Both the position numbers and the translations under genes were made by a program. Below the pieces are notes generated by a model, which saw only the letters and a list, made by a program, of their open reading frames with translations, made no database searches and was not told the DNA's origin. 64,000 bases of DNA from Cladobotryum mycophilum (taxonomy: Eukaryota > Ascomycota > Sordariomycetes > Hypocreales > Hypocreaceae). The stretch lies in assembly GCA_036429605.1 (NCBI GenBank), contig CM071589.1, forward strand, positions 4,836,001 through 4,900,000, in the 5' to 3' direction. Of the stretch, positions 36,572 to 48,280 are shown piece by piece (position 1 is the first letter of the stretch; the number at the start of each line of letters is the position of its first letter).

Positions 36572-37778
36572 TTATTTCGATGGTGCCTTGAATCGCTTTG
36601 GATCCATGTTGAGCTTGCACAGTCGAGCAACACACCCACTCAGCTGCAGCAATGTTTGCACACCTTCGAGGACCTTCATATGCGTGAAGCCAATCTCCTT
36701 GATAAACTCCAGCTTTGAATGCTCACTGAGGGTTGGCATGGTCTTGGTCACCTTGAACATGGTGCTGATGATATCGTGACTGGAGTATCCCAAATCCCAC
36801 AGTTCCCGAAGAGTATCCAGCGCAGAGTCCACGTTGCCTTCGTAGCAAGCCTTCAGCATGGCCTGCACCTTGATTGGGTGGGGAGAGTCGACGACCTTGA
36901 AAACGTTGTCTCCAGACACAAAACCGAAGCCGGCCCACGTGGATTGGAGGTTGTTGATAGCCTGTCGCATGTCTCCCTCGGCGCTGAATACTAATGCTGC
37001 CAGACCATCATCACTGTATTCGACCTTTTCCGCCTCGATGATTTGCATTAGTCGCTTCACGACTTGAGCGTCGGTTAACTTGGCGTATCGAAGAATGGCG
37101 CATCGTGATTGTAACGGTTCGATAATTTTGTTGGACTGGTTGCAAGCAAATGCGAATCTGGTCGTGTTGGAGTAAATTTCCATTGTTCGTCGCAGAGCTT
37201 GCTGAGCACCAGAGGTCATGCTGTCGGCTTCATCGAGAATGACTAGTTTGTGTCGTCCGGCGGGTAGAGTGACCTTCTTTTGTGCAAAGCCCTTGATTCG
37301 ATTTCTTACTACATCGATACCTAGGTGATAACATGATGTTAGAAAATGTTGGGAGGAAATGACTACAGAGAGAGTCGTACCTCGTTCGTCACTGGCATTG
37401 AGTTCCAATACTGCCTCTTTGTACGAATCTCCTAGAAGCTGCCGTGCTAGACATAGAACACTTGTGGTCTTTCCAATACCTGGCATGCCTGAGATGATTA
37501 CATGAGGCATGTTGCCTTCCTTGGCTATGATCTTTAGTCGCTCAATTGTCTCTGTATTTCCCACAACATCATCGAGGAACACGGGACGATACTTTTCGAC
37601 CCTGATCAGCATTCGTTAGCTACCACAGTCAGCTGTAATGGTGGGGGAGGTGAAGTGAAGCCACTACATACCATGGTAGCTCGTAGTTTGGTGAGCCATT
37701 GGAGGATGCAGCAAGAGCCGCTTTCGACGTAGCTGTTGAAGACTCGCCCTTTTCCTCTGGTTTCGCTACAGCTGGCAT
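36572..37778 (-). CDS. RFC4: Replication factor C small subunit, yeast Rfc4 type
   Basis: AAA+ subunit of the clamp loader that opens PCNA at primer-template junctions. Exons (minus) are 37778-37672, 37601-37381 and 37320-36572, giving 358 residues. Walker A is GMPGIGKTTS near 74, the Walker B DExD-type box LDEADSM near 139, and the sensor/arginine-finger region QSRCAILRY follows. The sequence tracks yeast Rfc4 (human RFC2) most closely: LPWVEKYRP, GNMPHVIISG, IKGFAQKK. The first exon adds an Ala/Ser-rich N-terminus of about 32 residues. MluI-box elements lie about 75-95 bp upstream of the start, as expected for a G1/S-regulated replication gene. No frame problem. Confidence 0.96.
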
Positions 37779-38111
37779 TTTGGCTTGGTCGGTAAGGTAT
37801 AGACTGTATAGCAGTAGAGTTTTGTGATATTCAAAATGTCAAAATCACTTAACGCGATCTGGGAGACGCGTTTGGGATGGCGGGTTGAAAGCTAAATGGT
37901 CCGTGCACCACTGCCTGCCACCGCCTTGCAGAAGTGGGCGGCAAATTGATTGAACTTTTTTGAGATGAAGCTTCCAACAGAGCAGCACCGGCGATAAAAC
38001 TGCATAAGTCAACCACGACGACCAGAAATCGATTCAATATTTGTACGGAGACGTTTGGAATACATAGGCGACCACATTGCAGCAAATTATTATCCATTCA
38101 GATACACCATC
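37779..38111. promoter_or_regulatory. Bidirectional promoter RFC4/FCF1 with MluI cell-cycle boxes
   Basis: 333 bp between divergent starts. ACGCGA occurs at 37852-37857 and a perfect MCB, ACGCGT, at 37866-37871. Both are close to the RFC4 start. MCB sites are the known target of MBF in yeasts for replication genes. The FCF1 half is AT-rich and has no such site. Confidence 0.65.
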
Positions 38112-38775
38112 ATGGGTGTCGCAAAGAAAACTAGAAAATTTGGACAGGTGGGAAATTTTCCTATCGATAAGCCATACCAAGCTCTTCGCATGCGCTGACA
38201 TCCAGCAACAGGTCAAGCGAGTTATCGGGCTCAAGGATGCCAGAATGAAGGAAAACAAAGTCAAGGCCGAGCTTCTTCAGAAGGAAAAGGAGACTAGGAA
38301 GACCATCAATGGCGAGCTCATCCGAGAGGCGCCCCAGATGCCCAGCAACATGTTCTTCAAGCACAACACCGCACTCGTTCCCCCCTACAGCGTCCTCGTC
38401 GATACCAATTTTCTCAGTCACACAGTCCAGCGAAAGCTATCGTTATTAGAGTCCATGATGGATTGCCTGTACGCCAAGTGCAACCCCATCATCACATCCT
38501 GCGTCATGGCCGAGTTGGAGAAATTGGGACCCAAGTACAGACTGGCTTTGAGGGTAGCAAGAGATGAGAGGTGGACACGGGTAGAGTGCGATCACAAGGG
38601 AGTCTACGCCGACGACTGCTTGGTGGACAGGGTGACCAAGAACAGGATATACATCGTGGGCACCAACGATAAGGCGCTCAAGTTGCGGCTAAGAAAGATT
38701 CCTGGTGTGCCGCTGATGAGCGTAGCCAGGGGAAAGTATGTGATAGAGCGTTTACCCAATGCGCCAGCTCACTAA
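38112..38775 (+). CDS. FCF1: PIN-domain endonuclease Fcf1/Utp24 (18S rRNA processing)
   Basis: SSU-processome nuclease that cuts pre-rRNA at sites A1 and A2. Two exons, 38112-38147 and 38212-38775, giving 199 residues. Start MGVAKKTRKFGQ joins VKRVIGLKDARMKENK, the family N-terminus. PIN-domain acidic residues are visible: Asp in VLVDTNFLSH, Glu in CVMAELEKLG, Asp in ADDCLVDR and GTNDKALK. Two AG acceptors six bases apart (38204-38205 and 38210-38211) are both in frame; I use the second, which reproduces the family sequence without inserted Gln residues. Divergent from RFC4. Confidence 0.94.
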
Positions 38776-39193
38776 AGGGAAATTTTGCTGTTTTCTTTTT
38801 CTTCCTCTTGTTACTTTCATGAGCATCAGACGTTGGTGGGAATATAGATGTCGTTTTCAACTTAGTTCGCGACTGGAGTTAGCCAAATTCCGAAAAAGAA
38901 AAAAGCACTGCTTAGTAATTTTTCTCATGAATCAGGAAATAATGGCGAGTGCTACCTATCCTATGCTCCCCCAATCGCCGTATCAAAGTGAGCAATATTT
39001 GATCCTTCTTGAATATGGTTTTGTCGAGTAGTTCTGCTTTTTACACATCCTCATAAAATACATTTTGGCTTAACTTGATAAGTTTTGAGTGGGGAATTGT
39101 AACTAACAATTTCCATCGACATTGGGTTCAACCAAGCCACATACATACCTCAACTCCTCATAAGACGACAGGCAAACTCTCACAGTCTTAGCG
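38776..39193. other. Intergenic, FCF1 to Zn2Cys6 gene
   Basis: About 420 bp, AT-rich, holding the FCF1 3' UTR and the promoter of the next gene. Nothing else is seen. Confidence 0.5.
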
Positions 39194-41745
39194 ATGGAAC
39201 CAGATACTAGCCCAGATACGGTGCCCAAAAAGCGCACGAGGGTCTTGCTTTCTTGTGGACCGTGTCGCGCTTCAAAACTGAAATGCGACCGAGAGCAGCC
39301 ATGTGTCCAGTGCTCGAAGAAGGGCCGGATTGACCTCTGTGTCTATGCGCCAAAACCGGAGAGGAAGAGGCCCATCACCAAGGGCATGGCAGCGAGGCTC
39401 AAGAGACTAGAAGGCATGGTGAGGGGGATGATGGATGACCAGGGAAATCCTGGCTCCCAGGGACAGGTGATCGGTTCAAATGTCGCACCGCCTCTGAGAG
39501 GCCAAGTAATCCATGGTGATCGGGCTATTACCTATGTCGGAGCCACGCACTGTCTGGCTATGCTCGAAGATGTATGGGGCCTATTCTTTATTCCCTCCCG
39601 TATATGTGTCCCGATATCTGAACTAACTAGTGGACAGATTGAGGATATCAAAGCTTACTTTGATGACCCAGAGAGCTCCGAAGATGAAAACTCGCCCCAT
39701 GACGAGTTTGAAACCCCAGATATGCTTCCCTTTTACAGGGCGGGGTCACCGCGGAATCGAGAGGAGCTTGTCGCACAGCTTCCGGGAAAGCATGTGGCTG
39801 ATAGACTTGTGACGAGGTACTTTTCAGCGAGAAGTCCTTCTCAACGTGAGTGGTTTTACTCTCTGAAACCACAGATGGAAGAGTTCTCATGGCTAAATGA
39901 GCCACAGATATCATACACCGACCTACTTTCACGAAAGCAGTAAGTAACGTGTTATGAAAATGAGATGGTGTTCTAACTTGATCAAGTACACTCGATTCTG
40001 GCAAGATCATAACGCGAATTCGCTACACTGGCTGTCACAACTCTTCATGATATTCGCACTCGGAATCTTCTACAATAACTATTCGGCCCCTGCCGAACTA
40101 ACAGCCGACTCCCCGATACCGGTCAAGGACAGAATCAAACAGTATCGTTCTTGCGCGGCCTGGGCTCTGATAGCAGGAAAATACGCCCAACCCACCTCAG
40201 AAACCATACCTGCTTTCATCTTATATGTAGAGTCTGATTTCATCCTAAATAGAGCCGCCCAGATGAACTGCTACATTCTCTCCGGAGTGTGTTTGAGGCT
40301 GATGCTGAAAATGGGCTATCATCGTGACCCTAGCAAATTGGCCAACATCTCCCCCTTTGAGAGCGAAATGAGGAGGAGGCAGTGGAACATGGCTGTCCAG
40401 GTGGACACTCTGGTCTCCTTTCACATGGGCCTACCAAGTCTCTCTGGAGGGATAGAAAGCGACACCGATCTGCCACGGAACCTGGACGACTCCGACTTTG
40501 ACCCCAGCTGTACGGAATTACCACCGGCACGACCTGATACATATTACACCTTCATGTCCTACGCCATCAACAAGTCACGCCTCCTCAAGGTTTTTGCCAA
40601 GATTGCACAGCAAGCGCATTGCCTGACTTCGCCAACATACAGCGACGTCCTGGGTCTAGACAATCTACTAAACGAGACATGGAAGACGGTCCCGACCTAC
40701 CTACACGTCCGGCCCCTGGACGAATCCATCGGCGACCCTCCCCACCAGATCATCCAGCGATTCGGCCTCGCCTCCCTGCACCACAAGAGCATCTGCGTTC
40801 TCCACAGGCGGTACCTGGCCGAGCCGATCCCCAAGCGCGAACACGACTACTCCAGACAGCAATGCCTAGAATCCGCCACGGCCCTCCTCGAGTTCCAGCA
40901 CTCCACCTGGGAAGGGTGCAAACCAGGAAACGTGCTCGGGCCCTCGGGATGGTTCATGAGCTCCCTCGCCGTGCACGACTTCATGCTCGCCGCCATGATA
41001 CTCTACGTCATTATCCAGAGCGAGAACTACGTCGACGACGGGACTGGGTTTGGCCTGGCGAGCGAGCTCCCCGCGCCCACCAAGGACGAGTTGAAGAGGT
41101 TAGTCAGGCGCTCTTACGACATCAGTTCCCAGGTGTTTAATACCATGACGGATCTGAGGAAAACAGCATATACTCTGGCCATTATGCTGGATAGGCTTGG
41201 ATGCCCAGTTGATAGTACGCCAAGCGTCTTGGATAGCTTCAGTGGACACAACGGCACACCCAGCGAGGTACCCGGCACTAACTCGAATGTCTCGATATCA
41301 CCAGCCGGGAATGGCCCCGATGCCTTATTAACAAACGAATTTCAAGGTATGCAATTATACAAAGCGGGCTGTATAAAATCTTGGCCACTAATACTCAATA
41401 GCTTTACATACAAGCCCTAAGCCGACGACTTTCCCTACTATGGATCAGAATCTTACGAGCATGGGCGATATGGACATATCTATGCCGAATATCGACCTGT
41501 CATGGATGCTCTCGGCAGAAAATTTGGATTGGGTACGTCTGATGCCAAGGGATGCGCATCCTGCTGTTACTAACAAAATCGTCCCATAGAGACATCTCGA
41601 TGCTTCCATAGGCCAAGGCACCTTCTTAGGCGGAGCCAGTTCGGAGGAAACCCAACTAGGGACGGAATCACTGTCTTTGGATATGGACATGATGACTGGA
41701 GAGCTCTGGAACATGCCTTCGGCAGGGGATGGTCACGGGAACTAA
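39194..41745 (+). CDS. Zn2Cys6 binuclear-cluster transcription factor, target unknown
   Basis: Six exons: 39194-39571, 39638-39845, 39908-39939, 39987-41346, 41402-41532 and 41590-41745, giving 754 residues. The zinc cluster is CX2CX6CX5CX2CX8C (CGPC..KLKC..PCVQC..C) at about 21-50, followed by a basic linker and a short coiled coil (MAARLKRLEGMVRGMM). The fungal-specific middle domain starts at the HIIHRPTF block and continues through FWQDHNANSLHWLSQLFMIF. The C-terminus is acidic, with Met/Asp repeats (MGDMDMSMPNIDL), a likely activation region. Intron 1 (66 bp) is in frame and without a stop, and is recognised because removal restores MLEDIEDIKAYF. Exon 3 is only 32 nt. Regulated genes cannot be told from the sequence. 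Confidence 0.88.
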
Positions 41746-44321
41746 AAAGAATTGCCATAGCTTCAGCAAAGCTCCCTTAATAGGTCAGGGGCGGCGGTGA
41801 GATGAATGCAGTCCTCTTATTGTTGGGCGTTGATTGGAGAGGCGGCGCGGCGCTTATGGTGTCGAATAATCGGACTTTTTGTCCATGCCTCGAATTTTGG
41901 CGAATCAGCCGAATGGATTAAATCATTTCATGCATCTGCTTAGGGGGATGCCTTATAAACTTTGTCAGTCCAGACCCAACATTATCGTACTGCATGACTT
42001 GGCGCATATGCTACCTTGAGCTCAAGCTCCATTGTTTCCCCGCAGTTTTCCTCTCCTGGCTGGCCAAGAAGGAATGCCAGCGGACTTGACCGACGTGTTA
42101 AATTTTTTTTTTAAATCAACTGCAGTGGAGTTTGGAGTGGATTGTGTTGCTGTCGTGAGCACATGACTCCCAGGGCTCTGTATGGGGAAAGTTGACTACC
42201 TGGCTCCTGGGTTGTTAACATGATACCGTAGACCTGCGAAGGACCTGTGAGGTGAGATTTCACCTGCAGGCCGGAGAATATTTTTGCTAGGGCTCCTTAT
42301 TTGTGCATTCCAATCAACGTCTGAGCACACCAAAAAAAAAGCGGCATGACCGGGGATGGGGAAAATAAAACGGACGGCAACAAATTCCGATGCAGAGGCC
42401 GTCGGACTCTTGCGGCTTGGTGATGGGAATCATGAAGAAAGGACCTAGTTCAGCACGAGAGCCGTTTTTTGTTTTCGTTTTGTTTAAGCACATTTAGCCA
42501 ATGTCCTGTCTCAGCTTTGGTTTGAAAGTGTGCGGTCATGGTGTCATTCCGTGGGACGATGGGAGAAAGGTTTTGCAGTTTAGAGGTTGGAGGATATTAG
42601 ATGTCCTTCGTATAGCGGCGTCGTGAGTCGCATTGTGGTGGGTATCACCGTCTGTTGGTTGCGGGGCGAACAACTGAAAGCTGCATCTTTCTTATGCGCG
42701 CCAAGGAGAGCATTCGTCCTCTGAAGAAGTTTGAGTCCTTCACTAAGGGCCAAGTCGAAACTGCCAATGGTAAGGACGGCAGAGGCTAGAACCAAGACAT
42801 ACAGCAGACGGTCATGCACGAACTAATGCAGGATGCACGGCTAAGACGACACAGCGGACAACCCCTCGTTTTTGCCATGAGTTTTTCAGAGGGATCGACG
42901 GTGGATGTTGTTGTCGATCTATCAGAGAAACTGCGAGTTGAAGATTTTTCTGTTGGATGCATCTTTGCTTCTTTGCTGACTTGTCAAGATGTGTCAATTC
43001 TGCAATGCCTGACGGGTCTCAGTAAGCAGTCAGTTAGTTACTCGTAGTTTGGAAGGAATATGATATGAAAGCATGACCAAGCAACAAACAACCAAGGGTG
43101 GTGCATCAAGACATCAAAGCGGGGTGGAGGAAGCGAGAGCATGAACGGGCCATCGGTGAACGTTCGGGGGTCGTGGTCTTGGTCTGCGTCTTGGTGTGCG
43201 CCTGTGTTTTGTGTCTGTGTCAAACTTGCCAGCCAGCAAGCCATACCACAGCATGGGATGGTCATGGAACAAATTGCCATTGCGGCAATGCGGTTATTGA
43301 TGGCATGGCATTGCATGGATGACGACGATGGAGTACGGTAGTATTTTAGACCGTCAAGCCATCAAAATCTGGACCCTTAACGGAGGGTTTAAACCGGGAC
43401 CAGAGAATTTTCGACAGCGCCCAATCGTATCAATGGATTTGACTAATATGACTGCATGGCTGATTGATGGATGGACGGGTTGGTGGATTGAAGGCTGCGG
43501 GGAGGGAGGGTCCCAGCAAAAGGAAAAGGGTCGGGTGGTGCCAGTCAAGGAGCAGGGGGAGGGTTGAAAGGAAATATTCACCCAGTCTTGTGACCTCTTT
43601 GGCCCACGGGCTCGAACACGGCCCGGAGCAAAGAAGGAAGAAGAAGAAGAAGAAGAAGAAAAAAACAATTCAAGTCAGTTGATGTGATGAAGATAACAAA
43701 TTTACTAGGAACAGCCAACAGCCCAGAAAGAGGGTCTTGTTTGATGAGATGAGAAATGGAATGAGGTTAATGAAATTTTTTTACTGGAGGGACTGAGGAC
43801 TAAGAGCAAAGTTTTAGGTAATCTGAACCCTATAGCTGCAGGTTTTAGGGATGGTATGCGCTGTAGTCCGTAGTGTACCCGCAGCTTTCGTGCCTGCTGC
43901 TGGGTACAAGTATCCATTCCATGTAGGTATGTACAAGTAGCACTACGACAGGAGGTAGGGATGTAATAGCAGGACCTTGCCCTTGCCCAACCTTGCCATG
44001 CCATTGGGACAGCGGAGCAAAAGAGACAGCGAGATGGGTCCGTTTACGGTTGTGATTTCCGAAAGGGATTATTGATTCAAGACTGTATTAATGAATAATA
44101 TTTTTAGTAACAGTTTCAGAGAGAAAGAAAAAAATATGAAAATTCTTTCATTCCTTCCCGCTGTCTCTGTCATTCTTTGAATGCTTGAACTAGTTTGAGA
44201 TGGGTGTTGTATGATTGTGGCTGTAATGATGCCTACCTACCTGTACTGTAGTAATTAGGTAGCAGTGATGACTTCAAGCTCAAAAACTTGCCACCGATGC
44301 CGCATCATGCCGCAAACCGAA

Positions 44322-44331
44322 AGATAGATAA
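44322..44331 (+). promoter_or_regulatory. Overlapping HGATAR pair (candidate AreA/NIT2 sites)
   Basis: AGATAG overlaps AGATAA by two bases. HGATAR is the established core of the nitrogen GATA activators. A single HGATAR is common by chance, but tandem pairs are the preferred high-affinity arrangement. The distance to the NMR1 start is about 2.6 kb, so its relevance is uncertain. Confidence 0.35.
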
Positions 44332-44677
44332 CCTTATGGAACCCAACTCAAACAACGCCGTACGAAGCTATTTGATACTGTACAACACGTACGGGGGCGC
44401 GTGACCTGTCAGCCTCATTTGGCTTTACAAGCCTAGGCCCACGATATTTAGGCTGAGTATGCATGTGCGTTGCGCAAACAATTTAAAATTTAATATTGCC
44501 TTTTCTACCTCCAGCCAGCTGACCGAATAATTATTATGATGACTCCCCCTTTCAGGATCTTGACTTGCATCTTGTTTCACAGTATCGGTACAGTGTGTGT
44601 GTGTTGGATGACATGAGATGGATGGGATGATGCTAGGTTATCTCACTAAACCTACATCGGCCAGATACATATTAGGT

Positions 44678-44687
44678 AGATAGATAA
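44678..44687 (+). promoter_or_regulatory. Second overlapping HGATAR pair
   Basis: It has the same AGATAG/AGATAA overlap as the pair 350 bp upstream. A reverse-strand AGATAA lies close by at 44638-44643, making three sites within 50 bp. Confidence 0.38.
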
Positions 44688-46906
44688 AGGATATCGGTTC
44701 AGTATCAAACTGGCGGCCCATCCGCGGAGTTGTGTCAAAAAGACAGAACGAAACGAGTAACGGTAGCTCTAGCGACGCTCTCCGATTGGTCAGCCCCAGA
44801 CTCGACCAGACTCAACTACAGGGCATGGATTAGCCTATCTTTGGCCCGATTGGTCATGGCTTTGTTTCTGACCCAATGCGAACCGTTTTTATTTTATTTT
44901 ATTCCAACACAATTTTTGTGGTCAAAAGTCCAACCCTGACTGGGAAGAGAGAAAAAAAGAGAGAAAGAGAGAGAGAGGCTAAAAGTTTGCTCATCGATTG
45001 GCTGTTTAACACGGGTTAGAGAAAAGTTATGCAGTCTTTGTTACGTTACCCTTTTTAATTTTATTTTGTGCTGTTGAGACCGGTTGTTGGCGGTTCAATA
45101 TCAAAACCCCGTACCCCTATAACAGATTCAGATAAACTTCATGTCATCATACACTCAGGAGATCCCACGGAACTCGGTACTAGGCAGTGGACCATCGTGA
45201 TTCTAATGACCGATCCAGGTGGTATCAAAGTTTTTTTCCCCCTCCCCGGCCTGGCTGATGCTGCTGGTGCTGCTGCCGGTGCTGCTGAGCATGCACTTAT
45301 CTTGCCTTTATGCAGCCCCGGTCGTTACAAGATTCATGGTCGGCTCCGTACAGTACCAAAGTATTATTTGTACCTTATGCCGAAGCTGATCAAAGCAGGT
45401 TGTCTACTCCGTACCTCCTGTACGGTATAGAGGCGGTACCTAAAACGGCTACACGAGAAACGGAAGTAGTACTATGCCAGCTCCTGCTTGTCTTGGCCTG
45501 ATGGATTCCATCATCCGCCAGATCGGATAAGTGTTTGCTTGCTTTGCTTGCTTGCTTGATTCTTTATTTGTTTGTTTATGGATGGATGGACGGATGGATG
45601 CTTTCCTTTCTCTTCCATCGCAATCTCTTTCCCCTCCGTATTTTTTCTCTTTTCAAGTAGTGATGTAATATTCCATCTTTTCTATTGCTATATTATTAGA
45701 CACGCCCTTTAATTGATGCCGTTGTGCCCTTGAATGGAACGTACCTCCCCTCACTTAGCACCTCACCTCACTTTTCACGACGGCGGCGCACCTTCCAGTT
45801 GTCAAGTCACCACCACCACCACCACCACCACTACTACCACTACCATTATAGTTCCAAGGGAACGTGGCGTCTCGAGCTAAAGCTGAACCCTTTTTTCTCT
45901 TTTGGCTATTACAGCAACTGCGACTTTGATACGACTCTCCACAAATCCACGCTTGCCAAATCGACAACGGCTCGCGTCTTATCGGAAAGAAAGAAAGAAG
46001 GAGCCCCTCCATCATCCAAATCATCCCACCACCGCCTCTTGCCGCCCTGATCTGATCTCCTTTCTCCCCATACCTACCCTTTTCACGACAACAAAACAAC
46101 TGGCCAATTTTCATAACTCGTTCATTTTCTTGGATAAAAGGTAGTATCAAGAAGAAAAGGCCAAGCAGTCTGACATTAAAGAGTTGGGACTTTCTTTATT
46201 CTGTGCGCTGTCGTCGGGACAACATTTGCGACAGACCAGGCAGACAACAAAATCTCACCTCTTCTTCCTCCTCTTACTCATCACCCACCGCCATCAAGCT
46301 CCATCCATCCACAACAACTCCAAGTCCCCTGGCCCACGACAATATTTCATTTATTTATTATTTCGTCCTCTACCGCTTAAAGTACGACCAGGGCTTACTT
46401 TCTTTCTCACCAAAACTAATTATTTATACGTACAATCATAATACAACATAAACGTGAGACAACCAACGGTGACACAAACAAATCATCGTCAACCGTCCTC
46501 CCCCCCCCCCTTTCCGCGCTGCCCTGTCGCATTCTGTGCGCTGCATCCAACCGTCTTCCACGGTTCGCATTGGTCAGACACTATACCTGTCTGCCCTGTC
46601 GCTGGTCAACGATCCACCGACATACATCTCTTTTACGTACTGATTCTCCGCCCTAATCCATGAGCTGAGAGGACAAACCCTACGACCTCTGCAGTCCCCC
46701 ACCAGTAGGAACTGGACTAGGCGATCTCCTTCTATGCAGGCGGGCTGGCGTGTCCCAATCACGGTAGCCTCGCCTGTCGAATAAAATACCGAGTCTCGGA
46801 GGGAGCATCCCCTGGTCCCGGTCCTGGTTCTTTGTCCTATTTCAGTTTCATATTTGTATTTGCGAGTTTGGTCCGAGGACATAGCCCACCGGAGGCGACA
46901 AAAGTC

Positions 46907-48280
46907 ATGCCGGCTCAACTCAACGGTCCCATGGCGGGCAGCATCCCCATTCGAATTGCTACAGACCAAACAACGGGCTTTCGGAAGCAACACAAGCATT
47001 CGAGATCTTCCTACTCGGAATCGTCTCCACTTGCCAACTCGAGGAATAACTCCCTTACTTTTCGCCCGTCCAAGAGGCTCATGTCTACCCCAAAGACCAT
47101 TGCCGTCATTAATGCCAGCGGCCGTCAAGCCGCATCACTCATCCGTGTTGCCACCGCTGTCGGCTATCATGTTCGCGCACAGCTGAGGAATCTTGAAGGT
47201 GTCGTTGCGACTGAGGTGTCGACTAACCCTAATGTCACCGTCATTGTCGGCGAGCTCTACACGAGATACCAGCCTACCGAGGCAAACAAGGATGTCACCA
47301 AGAATGGCCCGATATCAGGGCTTGGAGTAAATCACGACTTGATTACGACTTTGTTTCGCGGTGCGCAGCTGGCCTTTATCAACACTACCTTTTATGGCGA
47401 CGAGTTGCAAATCGGTATGGCATTGGCGGATGCCGCCAAGAAGGCCAACATCCAACACTACGTCTACTCATCTATGCCGGATCATGCTGCCTACAATCCG
47501 GAATGGCCCTCTTTACCCTTGTGGGCTGACAAGCACAAAGTCGAAGAGTACGTGAGGGAGACGAAACTGCCAGCGACATTCGTCTATACTGGTATCTACA
47601 ACAATAACTTCACATCTCTGTTATACCCCCTATTCTGCATGGAGCTGCAGCAAGATGGTTCATTCGTCTGGCAGGCACCATTCCACGAGGAAGCCAAGCT
47701 CCCTTGGCTAGACGCCGAGCATGATGTTGGCCCTGCGATACTGCAGATTTTCAAGGATGGCGTTTCTAAATGGGCCGGAGAGCGAATCGCCCTAGCGTAT
47801 GAGTATCTTACGCCTGTTGAAGCCTGCGAGGTCTTTGCTCGCGGGGTTGGTCGACCTGTCCGCTACATAAGGGGACCAATCGAGATTAAAGTTCGTATAC
47901 CGGTTGGATACCGGGAACAACTTGAAGCCCTAGAAAAGCTATTCAATCCAAATGAGAAGGACCCAAAGAAGCAACCGCCCTACTTTGGGGATCCCAAACT
48001 GGAGGCAAGCTGCCCTCGTGAGGCGCTAGAACTGTGGGAGGGACCTCGAGGCTTGGAGGAATATGCCCGTGAAATGTTCCCACTGGAAGAGGAGGCCAAT
48101 GGCTTAACATGGATGTTTGACGAGGAGGATGATGGCCATGAGGCCCGAGTACAGGCTGCCACGACATCTGTGGAGAATATGAAGATTCATGAGGAGGAAG
48201 GAGAAGATGATTCGGATGAAGACGACGAGGGTCTCGTCATGCGAGGCTTGAAACGAGACGAGGAGCAGTGGCTTGCTTGA
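46907..48280 (+). CDS. NMR1: Nitrogen metabolite repression regulator NmrA/NMR1
   Basis: NAD(P)-binding, non-catalytic short-chain-dehydrogenase homologue that binds and inhibits the GATA activator AreA/NIT2 when ammonium or glutamine is plentiful. A single exon of 457 residues. The dinucleotide loop is VINASGRQAAS. The place of the catalytic Tyr-Lys is taken by YSSMPDH, as in NmrA. Family blocks GIYNNNFTSLLYPLF and PWLDAEHDVGPAILQIFKDG are complete. Three in-frame starts are possible: 46907, 46931 and 47081; the conserved part begins just after the last. I use the first, with low certainty. The C-terminus is a short acidic tail. It lies next to a peptide transporter gene, which would suit nitrogen control, though linkage may be chance. 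Confidence 0.93.
   Translation: MPAQLNGPMAGSIPIRIATDQTTGFRKQHKHSRSSYSESSPLANSRNNSLTFRPSKRLMSTPKTIAVINASGRQAASLIRVATAVGYHVRAQLRNLEGVVATEVSTNPNVTVIVGELYTRYQPTEANKDVTKNGPISGLGVNHDLITTLFRGAQLAFINTTFYGDELQIGMALADAAKKANIQHYVYSSMPDHAAYNPEWPSLPLWADKHKVEEYVRETKLPATFVYTGIYNNNFTSLLYPLFCMELQQDGSFVWQAPFHEEAKLPWLDAEHDVGPAILQIFKDGVSKWAGERIALAYEYLTPVEACEVFARGVGRPVRYIRGPIEIKVRIPVGYREQLEALEKLFNPNEKDPKKQPPYFGDPKLEASCPREALELWEGPRGLEEYAREMFPLEEEANGLTWMFDEEDDGHEARVQAATTSVENMKIHEEEGEDDSDEDDEGLVMRGLKRDEEQWLA

Larger units (their letters stand above)
41746..46906. other. 5.2-kb gene-free region upstream of the nitrogen repressor gene
   Basis: This is the longest interval without a supported gene. Simple repeats include GAA (about 43636-43660), GGAT (45582-45600), CAC (45806-45830) and a C11 run near 46500. 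The last kilobase is strongly pyrimidine-rich and probably transcribed as the leader of the next gene. A 79-codon frame on the minus strand (42580-42819) has a signal-like start but no support. Several GATA-factor core sites occur (separate entries). Confidence 0.5.

Noticed and set aside
42580..42819. 79-codon minus-strand frame with signal-peptide-like start
   Set aside because: No conserved residues, no intron or promoter signals, and a length expected by chance in a 5-kb gap.
45068..45430. Plus-strand frame in the NMR1 upstream DNA
   Set aside because: Ala/Gly repeats from low-complexity DNA and no usable ATG context.
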